A stretch of 64,000 bases of DNA, taken from contig CAVYYV010000002.1 in the NCBI GenBank assembly GCA_963772815.1, positions 1 through 64,000 of the forward strand, given 5' to 3'. Made by a program: the position numbers and the translations under genes. The first letter of the stretch is position 1; every line of letters starts with the position of its first letter. Positions 9,091-18,074 of this stretch are shown here, in pieces. The notes beneath the pieces were generated by a model. That model was given only the letters and a program-made list of their open reading frames with translations, ran no database searches and was not told the DNA's origin. The stretch is from DATFFO01 sp963772815. GTDB lineage: Bacteria > Actinomycetota > Acidimicrobiia > Spongiisociales > ZC4RG35.

Positions 9091-10883
9091 CCGAGCGCAC
9101 CCGCCTCGCCGCCCACAGCCCCCACACCGTGGTGGGAGCGTCGGGGCTGCTGGCGCGCTTCAACGACGCCGGCGTCCTCGCTCCCCTCGACGTCACCGCC
9201 GCCCAGACCGTGGGCCGGCTCCATGGCGAGACCGACGAGACGGTGACGCTGGCGGCGGCGCTGGCGGTGCGCTCCACCCGCTACGGCCACGTGTGCGTGC
9301 GCCTGCCCAGGCTGCGGGAGGCGGTGGTGGTCGACGGCGGCGACCCGGCCGAGATCGATGCCCTCCCCTGGCCCGACTCCCAAGCGTGGACCGCGGCCGT
9401 GGCCGAAAGCCCGCTGGTGGGCGACGGTGGGGACGACCGCCCGCTGGTGCTGGTCGACGACCGGCTCTATCTGGAGCGCTACTACCGATTCGAACAGCAG
9501 GTGGCGTCGCTGATCCGCTCCCGCCTCGGGGTGCCGTCCGGGTCGTTGGCTGCCGCCACCCGGGATGCACTCGATCGCCTCCTCGGGGACTCGACCAGCC
9601 AGCATCGGGCCGCCCTTCGGGCCCTGGAGGGGAGACTGGCGGTGATCGCCGGTGGCCCCGGCACCGGCAAGACCTACACCGTCGGGGCGCTGCTGGTGGC
9701 GCTGGCCGAGGCCGACCCGGCCCGATTCCCGCTGGTGGCCGTGTGCGCTCCGACCGGCAAGGCGGCCGCCCGCCTCGGCGAGGCGCTCCACGACCAGGCC
9801 GCCGCCACCGAGAACCCGGCCGTGGTCGAGACCCTGGCCCGGGTCGATCCGAGCACCATCCACCGCCTGCTCGGATGGACCTGGGGGCGGAGCCGCTTCG
9901 CCCGCAACGAGCACAACCGTCTACCCCACGACCTGGTGGTCGTCGACGAGATGTCGATGGTGTCATTGCCGCTGGCGGCCCGGCTGCTGGCGGCGGTGCG
10001 CGACGACGCCACCGTCGTGCTGGTAGGCGACCCCTTCCAGCTGGAATCGATCGAGGCCGGAACCGTGATGGCCGACATCGTCGGTCCCGCCGCCGACCCC
10101 GAGCCTCCCCCCGCCCCGATACGGGAGCGGGTGACGGTGCTGGAGCGGGTGTACCGCTTCGAGGAGGACAGCCCCATCGCCGCCTTCGCCGAGGCCGTCC
10201 GCCGGGGCGACGGCGACACCGCCCTCGACCTCCTGGCGGGCACCGACCGGCTGCGGTGGGTGCAGGCCCCGACCGGAGAGGGCTTCGAGGAGATGTGGGC
10301 CACGATCACCGACCAGCGGGCCCGGCTCGTCGACCTGGCCCAACACGACGACGCCGCCGGCGCCCTGGCCGCCCTGGGCGAGGTGGCGGTGTTGTGCGCC
10401 CACCGCCAGGGGCCGGCCGGGGTTTCGGGGTGGAGCCGCCGCATCGAGGCGGCCCTCGACGAGCGTTACCCGGGGCTGCGCTGGAAGGGCGAGTGGTATC
10501 CGGGACGGCCGGTGATGATCACACGCAACGACTACACACTCGACCTCTACAACGGCGACATCGGGGTGGCGGTGGGTCCGCCCGAGCGGATGAGGGCGGT
10601 GTTCGAACGGGGCGAGCTGCGCACGTTCCCGCTCAGCCACCTCACCGAGCACACCACCGTCCACGCCATGACCATCCACAAGAGCCAAGGATCCCAGTTC
10701 GACCAGGTGGTGGTGATCCTCCCCGACGAGGAGTCGCGCCTGCTCACCCGGGAACTGCTCTACACGGCGGTGACCCGGGCCAGGAAGAGGGTGTGGGTAG
10801 TTGGTGGCGAGGCGGTGATCCGCCAGGCGATCCACCGCTCGGTTCAGCGCGCTTCCGGTCTCGGCGACCTGCTGTGGCGCTGA
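9087..10883 (+). CDS. recD: RecD helicase subunit of exonuclease V
   Basis: A 598-residue superfamily-1B 5'-3' helicase, the fast motor of RecBCD. Motifs: AGGPGTGKTYTVGALL (Walker A, near residue 190), VVDEMSMVSLPLAARLL, LVGDPFQLESIEAGTV, HAMTIHKSQGSQFDQVVVI and LLYTAVTRARKRVWVVG. The ATG at 9087 overlaps the recB stop (ATGA), so all three subunits are translationally coupled. The open frame upstream of this ATG only reads through recB. No frameshift is seen, unlike recC and recB. Downstream is a 32-base repeat and hairpin (11057), then a TA patch. Confidence 0.93.
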   Translation: MTERTRLAAHSPHTVVGASGLLARFNDAGVLAPLDVTAAQTVGRLHGETDETVTLAAALAVRSTRYGHVCVRLPRLREAVVVDGGDPAEIDALPWPDSQAWTAAVAESPLVGDGGDDRPLVLVDDRLYLERYYRFEQQVASLIRSRLGVPSGSLAAATRDALDRLLGDSTSQHRAALRALEGRLAVIAGGPGTGKTYTVGALLVALAEADPARFPLVAVCAPTGKAAARLGEALHDQAAATENPAVVETLARVDPSTIHRLLGWTWGRSRFARNEHNRLPHDLVVVDEMSMVSLPLAARLLAAVRDDATVVLVGDPFQLESIEAGTVMADIVGPAADPEPPPAPIRERVTVLERVYRFEEDSPIAAFAEAVRRGDGDTALDLLAGTDRLRWVQAPTGEGFEEMWATITDQRARLVDLAQHDDAAGALAALGEVAVLCAHRQGPAGVSGWSRRIEAALDERYPGLRWKGEWYPGRPVMITRNDYTLDLYNGDIGVAVGPPERMRAVFERGELRTFPLSHLTEHTTVHAMTIHKSQGSQFDQVVVILPDEESRLLTRELLYTAVTRARKRVWVVGGEAVIRQAIHRSVQRASGLGDLLWR

Positions 10884-11056
10884 CACCCCGTTTGGTGGGT
10901 CGGAAATGAGGTTCGGGGGTGTCGCCTTGATGCTATTGCTCCCCGTCGCGGGAGCCTGGTGGCGACCACCTCGCGGGGACGGCGGGTCACCCGACGGGAG
11001 CCAACGCCACCACCGGACAAGCGTCCCGCGCACACATCTTCAGATCCAAGAGTGTT

Positions 11057-11106
11057 GGGCATAGGTTTGAGGTTTGGCGCCGCATCACGCCGCAGCCCCT
11101 TGGGGC
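11057..11106 (+). repeat. Left-border element with hairpin, copy 1
   Basis: GGGCATAGGTTTGAGGT and the bases after it, 32 in all, recur at 17960 with one mismatch. Each copy is followed within a few bases by a GC-rich hairpin, here GCCCC-TT-GGGGC at 11095-11106. Each lies between core genes and a TA patch. The rest of the 280-base gap after recD holds nothing recognisable. Confidence 0.65.
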
Positions 11107-11115
11107 GAGATGATT

Positions 11116-11140
11116 CAGCGCGACGCGTTCTATTTCAGGC
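11116..11140 (+). repeat. TA-border repeat core (site d)
   Basis: CGACGCGTTCTATTTCAGGC, a degraded border core immediately beyond the 3' end of the toxin at 11163. Confidence 0.5.
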
Positions 11141-11162
11141 GGAACCTCAACCCGTTCCTGAT

Positions 11163-11504
11163 TCAGGTGACGTCGATAAGAATTCCAAGCACCCGGCGGA
11201 TCTCAGTGAGAATGGCCGATCCCACGTTGCCCCTCACAGACTCGACTCGTTCGATCGACACCGGTCGGACGTGTTGACACTGAGCGGCCGAATCGGCAGT
11301 GAGTCCGTTGTGGTCGTCCGCCGTGATGACAACCTCCGATCCGAAGCCGCGGAGTGTTTTGGTCACGGGAACGACCTGGACGACATTGGGAGATTCGTCA
11401 AGCACCGCTTGGGCTGTAACGACGACGGCCGGATGGCCGAACCCAGCTTCTCGACCAGATGGGACGCCGAAATCGAGGTTCACTACATCACCCGAGTTCA
11501 GCAT
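11163..11504 (-). CDS. MazF/PemK-type toxin
   Basis: A 113-residue MazF-fold toxin not closely related to the other three in the window. Landmarks: LNSGDVVNLDFGVPSGREAG, HPAVVVTAQAVL, VVQVVPVTKTL and a C-terminal GNVGSAILTEIRRVLGI helix. These match the usual beta-barrel plus terminal helix of the family. The start at 11504 is chosen because MLNSGDVV is the normal N-terminus; it overlaps the antitoxin by 17 bases. Expected to be an endoribonuclease held inactive by its partner. Confidence 0.8.
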   Translation of the reverse strand: MLNSGDVVNLDFGVPSGREAGFGHPAVVVTAQAVLDESPNVVQVVPVTKTLRGFGSEVVITADDHNGLTADSAAQCQHVRPVSIERVESVRGNVGSAILTEIRRVLGILIDVT

Positions 11505-11682
11505 CCAACCAGTCGATCTCGTCTTCGCTGAGCGGCGTGTTGAGCTGTTTTCCGATCTGCTCCTGACGCAGCCTACGGGCGGCAATCGCTACGGCCTCGC
11601 CAACCGTCGTCCCGAGGGCGTTTGCGAGTCGTTTTAACTCTTCGTGTGTCTTTCGATCGATACGGACACTCGTGCTTGGCAT
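11488..11682 (-). CDS. Ribbon-helix-helix antitoxin
   Basis: A 64-residue RHH protein: MPSTSVRIDRKTHEELKRLA forms the beta strand and first helix, GTTVGEAVAIAARRLR the second helix, and TPLSEDEIDWLDAELG an acidic toxin-binding tail. Its arrangement with the downstream MazF is the standard antitoxin-first order. A short palindrome, TTGCATGCAA at 11702-11711, lies just upstream and may be part of the operator. Confidence 0.8.
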   Translation of the reverse strand: MPSTSVRIDRKTHEELKRLANALGTTVGEAVAIAARRLRQEQIGKQLNTPLSEDEIDWLDAELG

Positions 11683-11720
11683 ACAATGGAGTCTACCAGA
11701 TTTGCATGCAATAGTGTTGG

Positions 11721-11740
11721 CACATTCTGTTTTCCAGGCC
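11721..11740 (+). repeat. TA-border repeat core (site e)
   Basis: CACATTCTGTTTTCCAGGCC, a degraded border core on the 5' side of this TA pair. Confidence 0.5.
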
Positions 11741-11761
11741 CGTCCAGCAACCTGGCCGCAC

Positions 11762-11796
11762 CAGGAGAGCGCGGGACAACATCCCGCGCTCTCCTG
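11762..11796. terminator. Strong hairpin terminator, no U-tract
   Basis: Perfect 15-base stem CAGGAGAGCGCGGGA paired with TCCCGCGCTCTCCTG around a five-base loop CAACA. It starts 19 bases past the stop of the minus-strand gene at 11815. There is no T run on either side, as is common for high-GC actinobacterial terminators. It also insulates the TA patch. Confidence 0.8.
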
Positions 11797-11814
11797 TCAC
11801 CCGGTTGGTGCTGG

Positions 11815-12093
11815 TCAGTACTGGATCGCCTCGACCTCTTCGAAGATCTCAATCCTGGGCTGGTTGGTGACACCGGCCCGGTGCATCGTCTCTTTGAGGT
11901 CGGCGTTGTCGACGAAGGCCCGGGCAGCCTCGGTTGTGTCGAAGCCGGCCACGACCGTGATGTTGTTGGGATCGTCGACGTTGCGGTTGATGCGGTGGAA
12001 CAACGCACCTCCCTTGGCCGGCGGGAACTCGTCGAAGACGGCCTTCCAGCGGTCGTAGTCCTCGACCTCGTGGTTGATGGCGAGCATCTGCAT
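11815..12093 (-). CDS. Small ABM-like (antibiotic biosynthesis monooxygenase fold) protein
   Basis: A 92-residue protein starting MQMLAINHEVEDYDRWKAVF with the pattern of dimeric alpha-beta barrel proteins: a strand, the DYDRWKAVFDE helix, then NNITVVAGFDTTEAARAFV. Such proteins range from heme- or flavin-free monooxygenases to stress proteins, so the reaction is not known. The start is fixed by AGGAGA a few bases upstream; the longer frame has no ribosome-binding site. It follows the NmrA-type gene on the same strand and is probably in one transcript with it, ending at the hairpin at 11762. Confidence 0.7.
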   Translation of the reverse strand: MQMLAINHEVEDYDRWKAVFDEFPPAKGGALFHRINRNVDDPNNITVVAGFDTTEAARAFVDNADLKETMHRAGVTNQPRIEIFEEVEAIQY

Positions 12094-12154
12094 GCTTTTC
12101 TCCTTCCTGACCCGTTTCCGGATCCTGCTCGTACGTCGCGGCCTGGTTGCCGCT

Positions 12155-13015
12155 TCAGCCGGCGAACAGCTCCTCACCAAGGAACTGTTCGATGCCGCGT
12201 GGCCGGAACCCGGTCAGCGTCTCGGTGATCGGCTGCGGATCACCTAGATAGGTTGTCGCCTGGAAATAGTCGAAGAGCTCGGCGTAGGCGTCCTTGTGCG
12301 CCTCGCTCAACGGGAACCCCGCCACATACTCCCGGCTCGACACCGGCGCCTGCTGATAGGCCACCGGTCGACCGAGCACCGATGTGGCGGCTTCGGCGAT
12401 CTGGTGGCCGGTGATCCCGCCGGGGATGTGGATGTCGAATCCACGGTTGGCCGGGCCCCGGTCGAAGAACGCCACCGCAGCAGTGACGATGTCCTCGACG
12501 TCGGTCGCCGCCCACAACATGTCCCCGGCCCAGGGCATGCTCACCACTCCCTGGTCGATGTAATCGCGGGCCGCCCACAGGTTCTGGAGGAACCACGCCG
12601 GCCGCAGAATGGTGTACCCGGCTCCCGAATCGGCAAGTCGCCGTTCGATCGGCGTCTTGTTGTCGAGGAGCCGTGCCCCGGTATCGCCCCGGTCGGCCCC
12701 GACCGCAGTGTGCATGACGATGTGCGCCACGTCGTGCTTGAGGACGGCGTCGAGGACGTTGGCAGCGACGGTCCGCTCGGTGGCGTAGAGGTCGTCGCCT
12801 CCCTCCATCGGCGTGAGGTACACACCGTCGGCTCCCTCCAGAGCGTCGAGTGCCTGCTGGGGGTCGGTCAGGTCGGCTGCGACCGCGTCGACGCTACCTT
12901 CCCACTCCCCCGGATGCCGACAGATCGCCCGTACCTGGCTGCCGCTCGCCACCAGGCGCCGCACCAGTCGCCCACCGATCGTCCCCGTTGCCCCTATAAC
13001 TGCGATGGTTCCCAT
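12155..13015 (-). CDS. NmrA-type NAD(P)-binding protein
   Basis: A 286-residue Rossmann-fold protein of the atypical SDR/NmrA group. The dinucleotide-binding glycine motif VIGATGTIGGRLVRRL is at residues 5-20, followed by VRAICRHPGEW, AVAADLTDPQQALDAL, GADGVYLTP and a conserved PAWFLQNLW substrate-side segment. Members act as quinone reductases or as redox sensors that bind NAD(P) without catalysis; which applies is unknown. It is divergent from a MarR regulator across 127 bases, which suggests it is the regulated target and responds to a small molecule such as a quinone or phenol. Confidence 0.83.
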   Translation of the reverse strand: MGTIAVIGATGTIGGRLVRRLVASGSQVRAICRHPGEWEGSVDAVAADLTDPQQALDALEGADGVYLTPMEGGDDLYATERTVAANVLDAVLKHDVAHIVMHTAVGADRGDTGARLLDNKTPIERRLADSGAGYTILRPAWFLQNLWAARDYIDQGVVSMPWAGDMLWAATDVEDIVTAAVAFFDRGPANRGFDIHIPGGITGHQIAEAATSVLGRPVAYQQAPVSSREYVAGFPLSEAHKDAYAELFDYFQATTYLGDPQPITETLTGFRPRGIEQFLGEELFAG

Positions 13016-13090
13016 GTGCATCCTTTCCGCCTTCGTGTCTCGACTTTCGAACCACATCGGCTATCATCTTGTATCGCACTATCTACTTTC

Positions 13091-13115
13091 CGATAATACG
13101 AATCTCGATTATTCG
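13091..13115. promoter_or_regulatory. Possible MarR operator in divergent promoter region
   Basis: AT-rich imperfect dyad in an otherwise high-GC region: CGATAATACGAATCTCGATT followed by ATTCG, with arms CGAAT and ATTCG. It lies between the divergent NmrA-type and MarR starts. MarR proteins typically bind such AT-rich dyads; function is inferred. Confidence 0.45.
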
Positions 13116-13142
13116 CTTTCGAACTATATACTAGAGGAGACG

Positions 13143-13604
13143 ATGAGTCAACCCCCCACTCTCCCAGGCGGCCGCAACGACCCCGGCCTACGGGCCTGGC
13201 GCGCGCTGATGGAACTCCACATGGAGCTCACCTCGCTCTTCGACACCGAATTCCGGGACCAATGCGACATCGACATTTCGACCTACGACGCTCTGCTCCA
13301 CGTCTATGAGTCAGGACCGGAAGGGATCCGCATGACCGACCTCTCCGAGAGACTGTTGGTCAGCAAGTCTGGACTCACCACCATCATCGACCGCCTCGAG
13401 AGACGGGGCCTACTCCGGCGGGTCCCCGACCCCGACGACCGGCGAGCGATTCGCATCGCCATCACCGACGAGGGATACGCCCTGTTCCGGTCGGCGGCCA
13501 AGGTCCACATGGCCAGCGTCGAAGACAACTTCTCGAGCCACATCACGGACGATGAAGCCCACATGATCATCGACATCGTCGATCGGATCCGCGCAGACGA
13601 CTGA
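13143..13604 (+). CDS. MarR-family transcriptional regulator
   Basis: A 153-residue winged-helix regulator. The recognition helix and wing read MTDLSERLLVSKSGLTTIID, LERRGLLRRVPDPDDRRAIR and IAITDEG, matching the MarR signature with the DxRxxxI wing. Helices at both ends (WRALMELHMELTSLFDTEF and the VDRIRADD end) would form the dimer interface. AGAGGAG lies just upstream of ATG 13143; the longer open frame begins inside the divergent promoter. Probably represses itself and the NmrA-type gene. Confidence 0.9.
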   Translation: MSQPPTLPGGRNDPGLRAWRALMELHMELTSLFDTEFRDQCDIDISTYDALLHVYESGPEGIRMTDLSERLLVSKSGLTTIIDRLERRGLLRRVPDPDDRRAIRIAITDEGYALFRSAAKVHMASVEDNFSSHITDDEAHMIIDIVDRIRADD

Positions 13605-13664
13605 CCCTGGCTACGTCCGAGCCGCAGACAACGCCATGTCACGGGCTCGACGAGTGGGCCCGGC

Positions 13665-14480
13665 TTATCCGGTTCGGGCGAAGAAGTCGACCAACGCCTC
13701 TACCACTGCCGCTGGATGCTCGGCATGGAAAACGTGTCCGGTCCTTTCGAAGATGAGCAGCTCGGAGTTGGGGGCGCGGCGGGCTATGGATCGGGCATTG
13801 TCGGTCGGGACCAACCGGTCGCTGTCACCGGCCATGACCAGCAGTGGCACTTCGAGTGTCGCCAACCGATCCGAGGCATCGAACGACCTCATCGCCTGCG
13901 AGCTACGACCCAGTTCCTCGAGCGAATGAGGGTACGTTTGCTTGCTCCGCAGGAACCACTCCCCCACCTCGGGGTAGTGACGCAGGGTGTCGGGGTGGAA
14001 TCCGATACCGAGCACTGCCTCCCTATCGGCGTCGGTGGCGTCAAGCGCCACGGATTTGCTCAGGATGGAGCCAACCTCCGGACCGGGACGGATGGCGTCT
14101 GGCCCGCCGTGGCCGGCGCAGGCCAGAACCAGGCTCAGGATCCGGTCGGGCCGACTGAGCGCCAACTCCTGGGCGACGTAGCCGCCCATCGAACCACCCA
14201 GCACGTGGGCTCTTTTTCCCAGGAAGTCGAAGAGGCCGAGGACGTCCCCCGCCATTCGCTGCGCGCTCCGCACCCCGTCGTCTTCGTGCATCACGGTGCG
14301 GCCGCTGCCCCTCTTATCGGGGCGCAGCACTCGATGGCGCTCGGCCAGGGCGGGAGCGATCGGGTCCCACACCTCGGCCGTGCTGGCCGAGCCCCCGATG
14401 AGAACGACGGGAGGCCCCTCGCCCTCGTCGAGATAGAAGACGTCGATCCGACCGTGGTTTTCCAACCTGGCGTACGCCAT
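13665..14480 (-). CDS. Alpha/beta-fold hydrolase
   Basis: A 271-residue alpha/beta hydrolase, cytoplasmic (no signal peptide). The nucleophile elbow is GGSMGGY near residue 97, the oxyanion region is VLIGGSASTAEVW, the acid is probably in VMAGDSDRLVP and the catalytic His in ERTGHVFHAEHP. These place it among general esterases, lactonases or hydrolases of the 3-oxoadipate enol-lactonase type. Substrate unknown. It converges with the MarR gene across about 60 bases. Confidence 0.85.
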   Translation of the reverse strand: MAYARLENHGRIDVFYLDEGEGPPVVLIGGSASTAEVWDPIAPALAERHRVLRPDKRGSGRTVMHEDDGVRSAQRMAGDVLGLFDFLGKRAHVLGGSMGGYVAQELALSRPDRILSLVLACAGHGGPDAIRPGPEVGSILSKSVALDATDADREAVLGIGFHPDTLRHYPEVGEWFLRSKQTYPHSLEELGRSSQAMRSFDASDRLATLEVPLLVMAGDSDRLVPTDNARSIARRAPNSELLIFERTGHVFHAEHPAAVVEALVDFFARTG

Positions 14481-14554
14481 CAGCCACCGGACCCAAAACT
14501 AGTCCTTACAACGGGGACTGCAGCGTCGCCGGTCACCTCGTTCCGGCGCTCGGC

Positions 14555-16249
14555 TTACGAACGGTGGATCTGGATGCCCCGACCCCTGACGGGGAGTCCA
14601 TCTGATGGATAGGCCGGCCCGCCGTAGACCAGCGACCCACCCGGGGCCCTGACTGTGATCCAGAACAGATCGCGGTCGGATGTGGCCAGACGTTCGTCCG
14701 TCGCCACCACGTCGAAGCTGAAGCCGGCTTCTCCATTCAGGCGCGCCGTGCCCGAGAAACGTGCGATACCGTCGACGATCCGCAGGTCACGCAGAGAAGT
14801 GGCGTGCAGGTTGAAGCCACGTCCGGCCTGCAGCTCCAGATTGCCGGCCACGGTTCCCGATCGGGTCCAGCGGGCCACGAATCCGAAGGTGGCCTTGGGT
14901 GAGGCTTCGGGCTGGCCCGGCAACGATCCGACCGGAGAGCTGACCCACCCTCCCCCGGTGAGGAAGGTGTCGGGGTCGAACACGAACACGGTGCCGATCT
15001 GGGCCGTGTCGGAGCCGCCGTCGTCGTCGGTGACCGTGACCGCGACCGGGTAGGTTCCCGGTACCTGATACTGATGGGACGCCGTGGCGTTGCCGGCACC
15101 GCCCGACTCGCTCACCGCTCCCGGCGACGAAGAACCGTCTCCCCAATTGAAAGTGGCGACATGGGTGTCTTCGAATCCGGCGTCGGTGAAGTCCGCAGAG
15201 GCAGTGACCCCTGTCGCCAGGGACGAGAGGGTCGGTACTCCGGATGTCGATGTGATCACCGGTGCAAGGTTCGTGACCGTGACCGTGAACCCGTCGTTGA
15301 CAGTGAGCAGGCCGTCGTCGGCCGTGACCACCGTCGGTCGATCATCGGCGTCGTCGGGCTCCAAGCGCGACCATCTCCACGAGCCGTCTCCGTTGTCGAC
15401 GAAGCCGGCGCAGAAACCCGAGCAGCTCAGATCGAGAGGGTCCCCGTCCGGATCCGAGAACGATCCCGAGGTGGAGGCCATAGACCCCTCGGGGACGATC
15501 ACGTCGGAAGCTCCCGACTCCACCTGGGGAGGATCGTTGATCTGTTCGAAGGTCACAGGGCCAAAGTGCACACCGGCCTGGGAGAAGGCGTACAGGGCGA
15601 ACCCGCCTGTCGGGAAGGTTCCGGTCTGATCGAACTCGAGCTGGTCGTTGACCCACAACCGGAGGCGGTCGGTCTCGTACTCGATGACGAAGTGATAGGT
15701 GGAGCCGTTCACCCACCCTGCGTCTCCGAGGTTGGACCCCCGTGCCAACTCCTCCACCGCTGCTCCCCCTCCCACCGAAGCGTGGCTCCACAACTCCCCC
15801 CATAGGGGGACTCCGTTGATCCGGGTCAGGGCCAGTCCCGGCGTGCCCTGGACCGGATCCGGCAAGTCGAACCAGCTAATCGACTGGGCCGCCTTGCGCC
15901 AGTCGACCAGCAGATAGTCGGCGCCCGGGTTGGTGATGTCACCGGGGTCGTATCCAAGCGCCAGGCCGAAGAAGTCGTCGTCGAAACCGTCCGGCATGGT
16001 GAAATCGACCGTGATCAGGTAGTCGTCGGCCGGGTGGCCGCTGGCGAAGAAGGTGGGTGCACCGTTGACCACCTGGGTGACCACCTCGTTGCCGGACTGA
16101 ACCTGCCACTCCCCCGGCTGGGTGTACACACCGGCGGGTGCCGGGGCAGACTCCCCGGTCCAGCCAGAGAGATCAACTGGGCCGGCAGCCAGGGCCGGGG
16201 CGGCCAGCGCCATCGTGACCAGGGCGGTCAGGATCACATATCTTCGCAT
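14555..16249 (-). CDS. Secreted PKD-domain protein with an N-terminal lectin/laminin-G-like domain
   Basis: A 564-residue exported protein. The Sec signal is MRRYVILTALVTMALAAPAL and cleavage after AAG is likely. Residues about 25-240 look like a concanavalin-type (thrombospondin-C or LamG-like) sandwich with DDFFGLALGYDP and ADYLLVDWRKA. Then comes a region with VTADDGLLTVNDGFTVTV, a PKD domain (FNWGDGSSSPG and HQYQVPGTYPVAVTVTDDDG), and a C-terminal beta domain beginning GGGWVSSPVGSLPG. There is no anchor or sortase signal, so it is probably released or loosely wall-bound. A role in binding polysaccharide or protein is inference. Confidence 0.7.
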   Translation of the reverse strand: MRRYVILTALVTMALAAPALAAGPVDLSGWTGESAPAPAGVYTQPGEWQVQSGNEVVTQVVNGAPTFFASGHPADDYLITVDFTMPDGFDDDFFGLALGYDPGDITNPGADYLLVDWRKAAQSISWFDLPDPVQGTPGLALTRINGVPLWGELWSHASVGGGAAVEELARGSNLGDAGWVNGSTYHFVIEYETDRLRLWVNDQLEFDQTGTFPTGGFALYAFSQAGVHFGPVTFEQINDPPQVESGASDVIVPEGSMASTSGSFSDPDGDPLDLSCSGFCAGFVDNGDGSWRWSRLEPDDADDRPTVVTADDGLLTVNDGFTVTVTNLAPVITSTSGVPTLSSLATGVTASADFTDAGFEDTHVATFNWGDGSSSPGAVSESGGAGNATASHQYQVPGTYPVAVTVTDDDGGSDTAQIGTVFVFDPDTFLTGGGWVSSPVGSLPGQPEASPKATFGFVARWTRSGTVAGNLELQAGRGFNLHATSLRDLRIVDGIARFSGTARLNGEAGFSFDVVATDERLATSDRDLFWITVRAPGGSLVYGGPAYPSDGLPVRGRGIQIHRS

Positions 16250-16495
16250 TGTCGACCCTCGCGCCCCACGGGCCTTACTCTCAGTGGCAGACTACCACTC
16301 AGCGTGAGGACGCAAGGGGGGAGTTCTGTAACTCCCCGCCCCCGCTCCAGCGCCGACATGCAACTAGAGGCAGGACCCGGTCAGTTACCAGATCAGTGGC
16401 GGTGGCGCCACCGTGTTGATAGGTCCGGACGGGTCGGCCTGATCACCGACTTCAGCCTGGCGCCCCCACCCTGGCGACAGACGACCCGGTCTCGC

Positions 16496-17884
16496 TCAGG
16501 GACCGGACGGACACGGTGCGGCCAACAAATGCCCTCCCGGAGTCGTGAAGTCGGTGAACCGGCACCCGTAGTCGTCCTCCGCCACGACCGAGGGGTCGAC
16601 CACGATGTCGCCGGCGGGTTTGACGCCGTTCTGAACCCAATTCACCAGGTCTGCGAAAGCCGTCGCCAGTTCGGTGGGAGTGAAACCGCAATGATTCACC
16701 CCGCGTATCGCCCTCTGCACCAGGAGATCGCTTCTACCGGCTCGCTGCACCTCTCCCGCGTAGACCACTTCGTTGAGGAAGGGCACGAACAAGTCACCCA
16801 GGTTGTGGAGTGTCAGCACCGGAACACGGATGTCCCCTCGCACCACCGGTATCGGATTAAGTGTCTCGGACCGACGCAACCAGGGGGCGGCATCGACCCG
16901 CACGATCTGGTCGTTCAACTGCTGCTCGGCGGTCGAGATCGTCGGATCGAGGTCCATCTGATATTGGGCATCCCGGTTGTCCGGGACCGTCCCGGGCTTG
17001 CCCGCCACGGTTCCGTCGCTGACACCGAGGTCGAACAGGAAGTTGCCGGCTCCGGACGCAAAGGCGGGGAATGTGTTCCAGAAGTACCAGGCCTGGTCGA
17101 AATTGGGACGGTCTCCGCCCGAACGCAGCTCGACCAGCTGCTTGAAAGCCTGGCCGGTCGGGTTCAGGGCGAGAGGCCACCCTCCGGGGGTCGACTCCAG
17201 GTTGGCCTTGATGGCCGGCACGTCCGTCCCTATGTAGGTGGCCCCATCGGTGACGGGAAAGCGCGACTTGCCCAAGCCGAGCTGCTGGGCGGCCACGTTG
17301 AAGTCCAGGAAGTAGTCGAACAGCTCATAATCTCCCAGGACTCCGCACACGGCCAGGGCTCCGTCGTAGGTCTGGGGGTACTGCTCGATAGAGCGTGCGG
17401 TCACGTGGCCACCCATCGACCCACCGGTCATGTAGGTGGTTTCAGGATGACCGAACTGCTGGCCGAACAAGCGGACCAGCGCCTTTGTATCCCTTACACC
17501 GTCACCCACGTTGTAGTCGTTGGAGGAGAAGCTCGACGCCGCCCAGGCGAAGCCGTTGGCGAGGAGGTAGGGGCGCAGCGGGTGATTGTCCACCGTGAGC
17601 TCCAGGCCCGTTCCTCTGTAGCCATGGGCCCACATCACCAGGGACCCGTTCCAGTTGGCGGGCACCTCGATGCGATAGCCCGCGCCCTGGTTCACTCCCC
17701 ACACCCTGGTGGTGTCTTCGAATCCGGGAAGAGGATCGAAGGGAAGCTTGGCTTGATCGACGAACCAGGCCGGTTCGGGTTGAGGGGGCCCGTTGGGACC
17801 CCAACCGGTTCCGAGAGCCGAAACCGGGCCTAGGGTCAGGACCAGCAGGGCAACAACGGCCGTGACGATCGATATGCGTCGCAT
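16496..17884 (-). CDS. Secreted alpha/beta hydrolase (esterase/peptidase-like)
   Basis: A 462-residue exported serine hydrolase. An N-terminal Sec signal (MRRISIVTAVVALLVLTLGP) is followed by a mature protein with VMWAHGYRGTGLEL (oxyanion region) and the nucleophile elbow MTGGSMGGHVTARSI near residue 172. The acid (VLTLHNLGDLFVP) and His (IRGVNHCGFTP) are plausible members of the triad. The fold resembles secreted tannase/feruloyl-esterase or prolyl-peptidase-like enzymes, but no substrate can be assigned. The gene upstream of the PKD protein on the same strand is 246 bases away, and that gap shows nothing recognisable. Confidence 0.75.
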   Translation of the reverse strand: MRRISIVTAVVALLVLTLGPVSALGTGWGPNGPPQPEPAWFVDQAKLPFDPLPGFEDTTRVWGVNQGAGYRIEVPANWNGSLVMWAHGYRGTGLELTVDNHPLRPYLLANGFAWAASSFSSNDYNVGDGVRDTKALVRLFGQQFGHPETTYMTGGSMGGHVTARSIEQYPQTYDGALAVCGVLGDYELFDYFLDFNVAAQQLGLGKSRFPVTDGATYIGTDVPAIKANLESTPGGWPLALNPTGQAFKQLVELRSGGDRPNFDQAWYFWNTFPAFASGAGNFLFDLGVSDGTVAGKPGTVPDNRDAQYQMDLDPTISTAEQQLNDQIVRVDAAPWLRRSETLNPIPVVRGDIRVPVLTLHNLGDLFVPFLNEVVYAGEVQRAGRSDLLVQRAIRGVNHCGFTPTELATAFADLVNWVQNGVKPAGDIVVDPSVVAEDDYGCRFTDFTTPGGHLLAAPCPSGP

Positions 17885-17959
17885 TCTTCTCCCTCAGCTT
17901 CTCTCTCCCAACCGTACTCTTCGACCCGAGAGTGTGGGCGGGTGCCCCAGCGGGTCACC

Positions 17960-18014
17960 GGGCATAGGTTTGAGGTCTGGCGCCGCATCACCCTTGCAGC
18001 CTCCCAAGGGGAGG
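17960..18014 (+). repeat. Left-border element with hairpin, copy 2
   Basis: Same 32-base string as at 11057 with one mismatch, then a hairpin of different sequence but similar position: CCTCCC paired with GGGAGG at 18000-18014. A preserved stem with changed bases hints at structural conservation. The rest of the 329-base gap 17885-18213 holds only border repeats and a VapB operator. Confidence 0.65.
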
Positions 18015-18074
18015 GAGAATCCGAGCGCGAAACTGACCCGACTCGCAGGATGGACGTCAGTTTCGCACCGCGCC

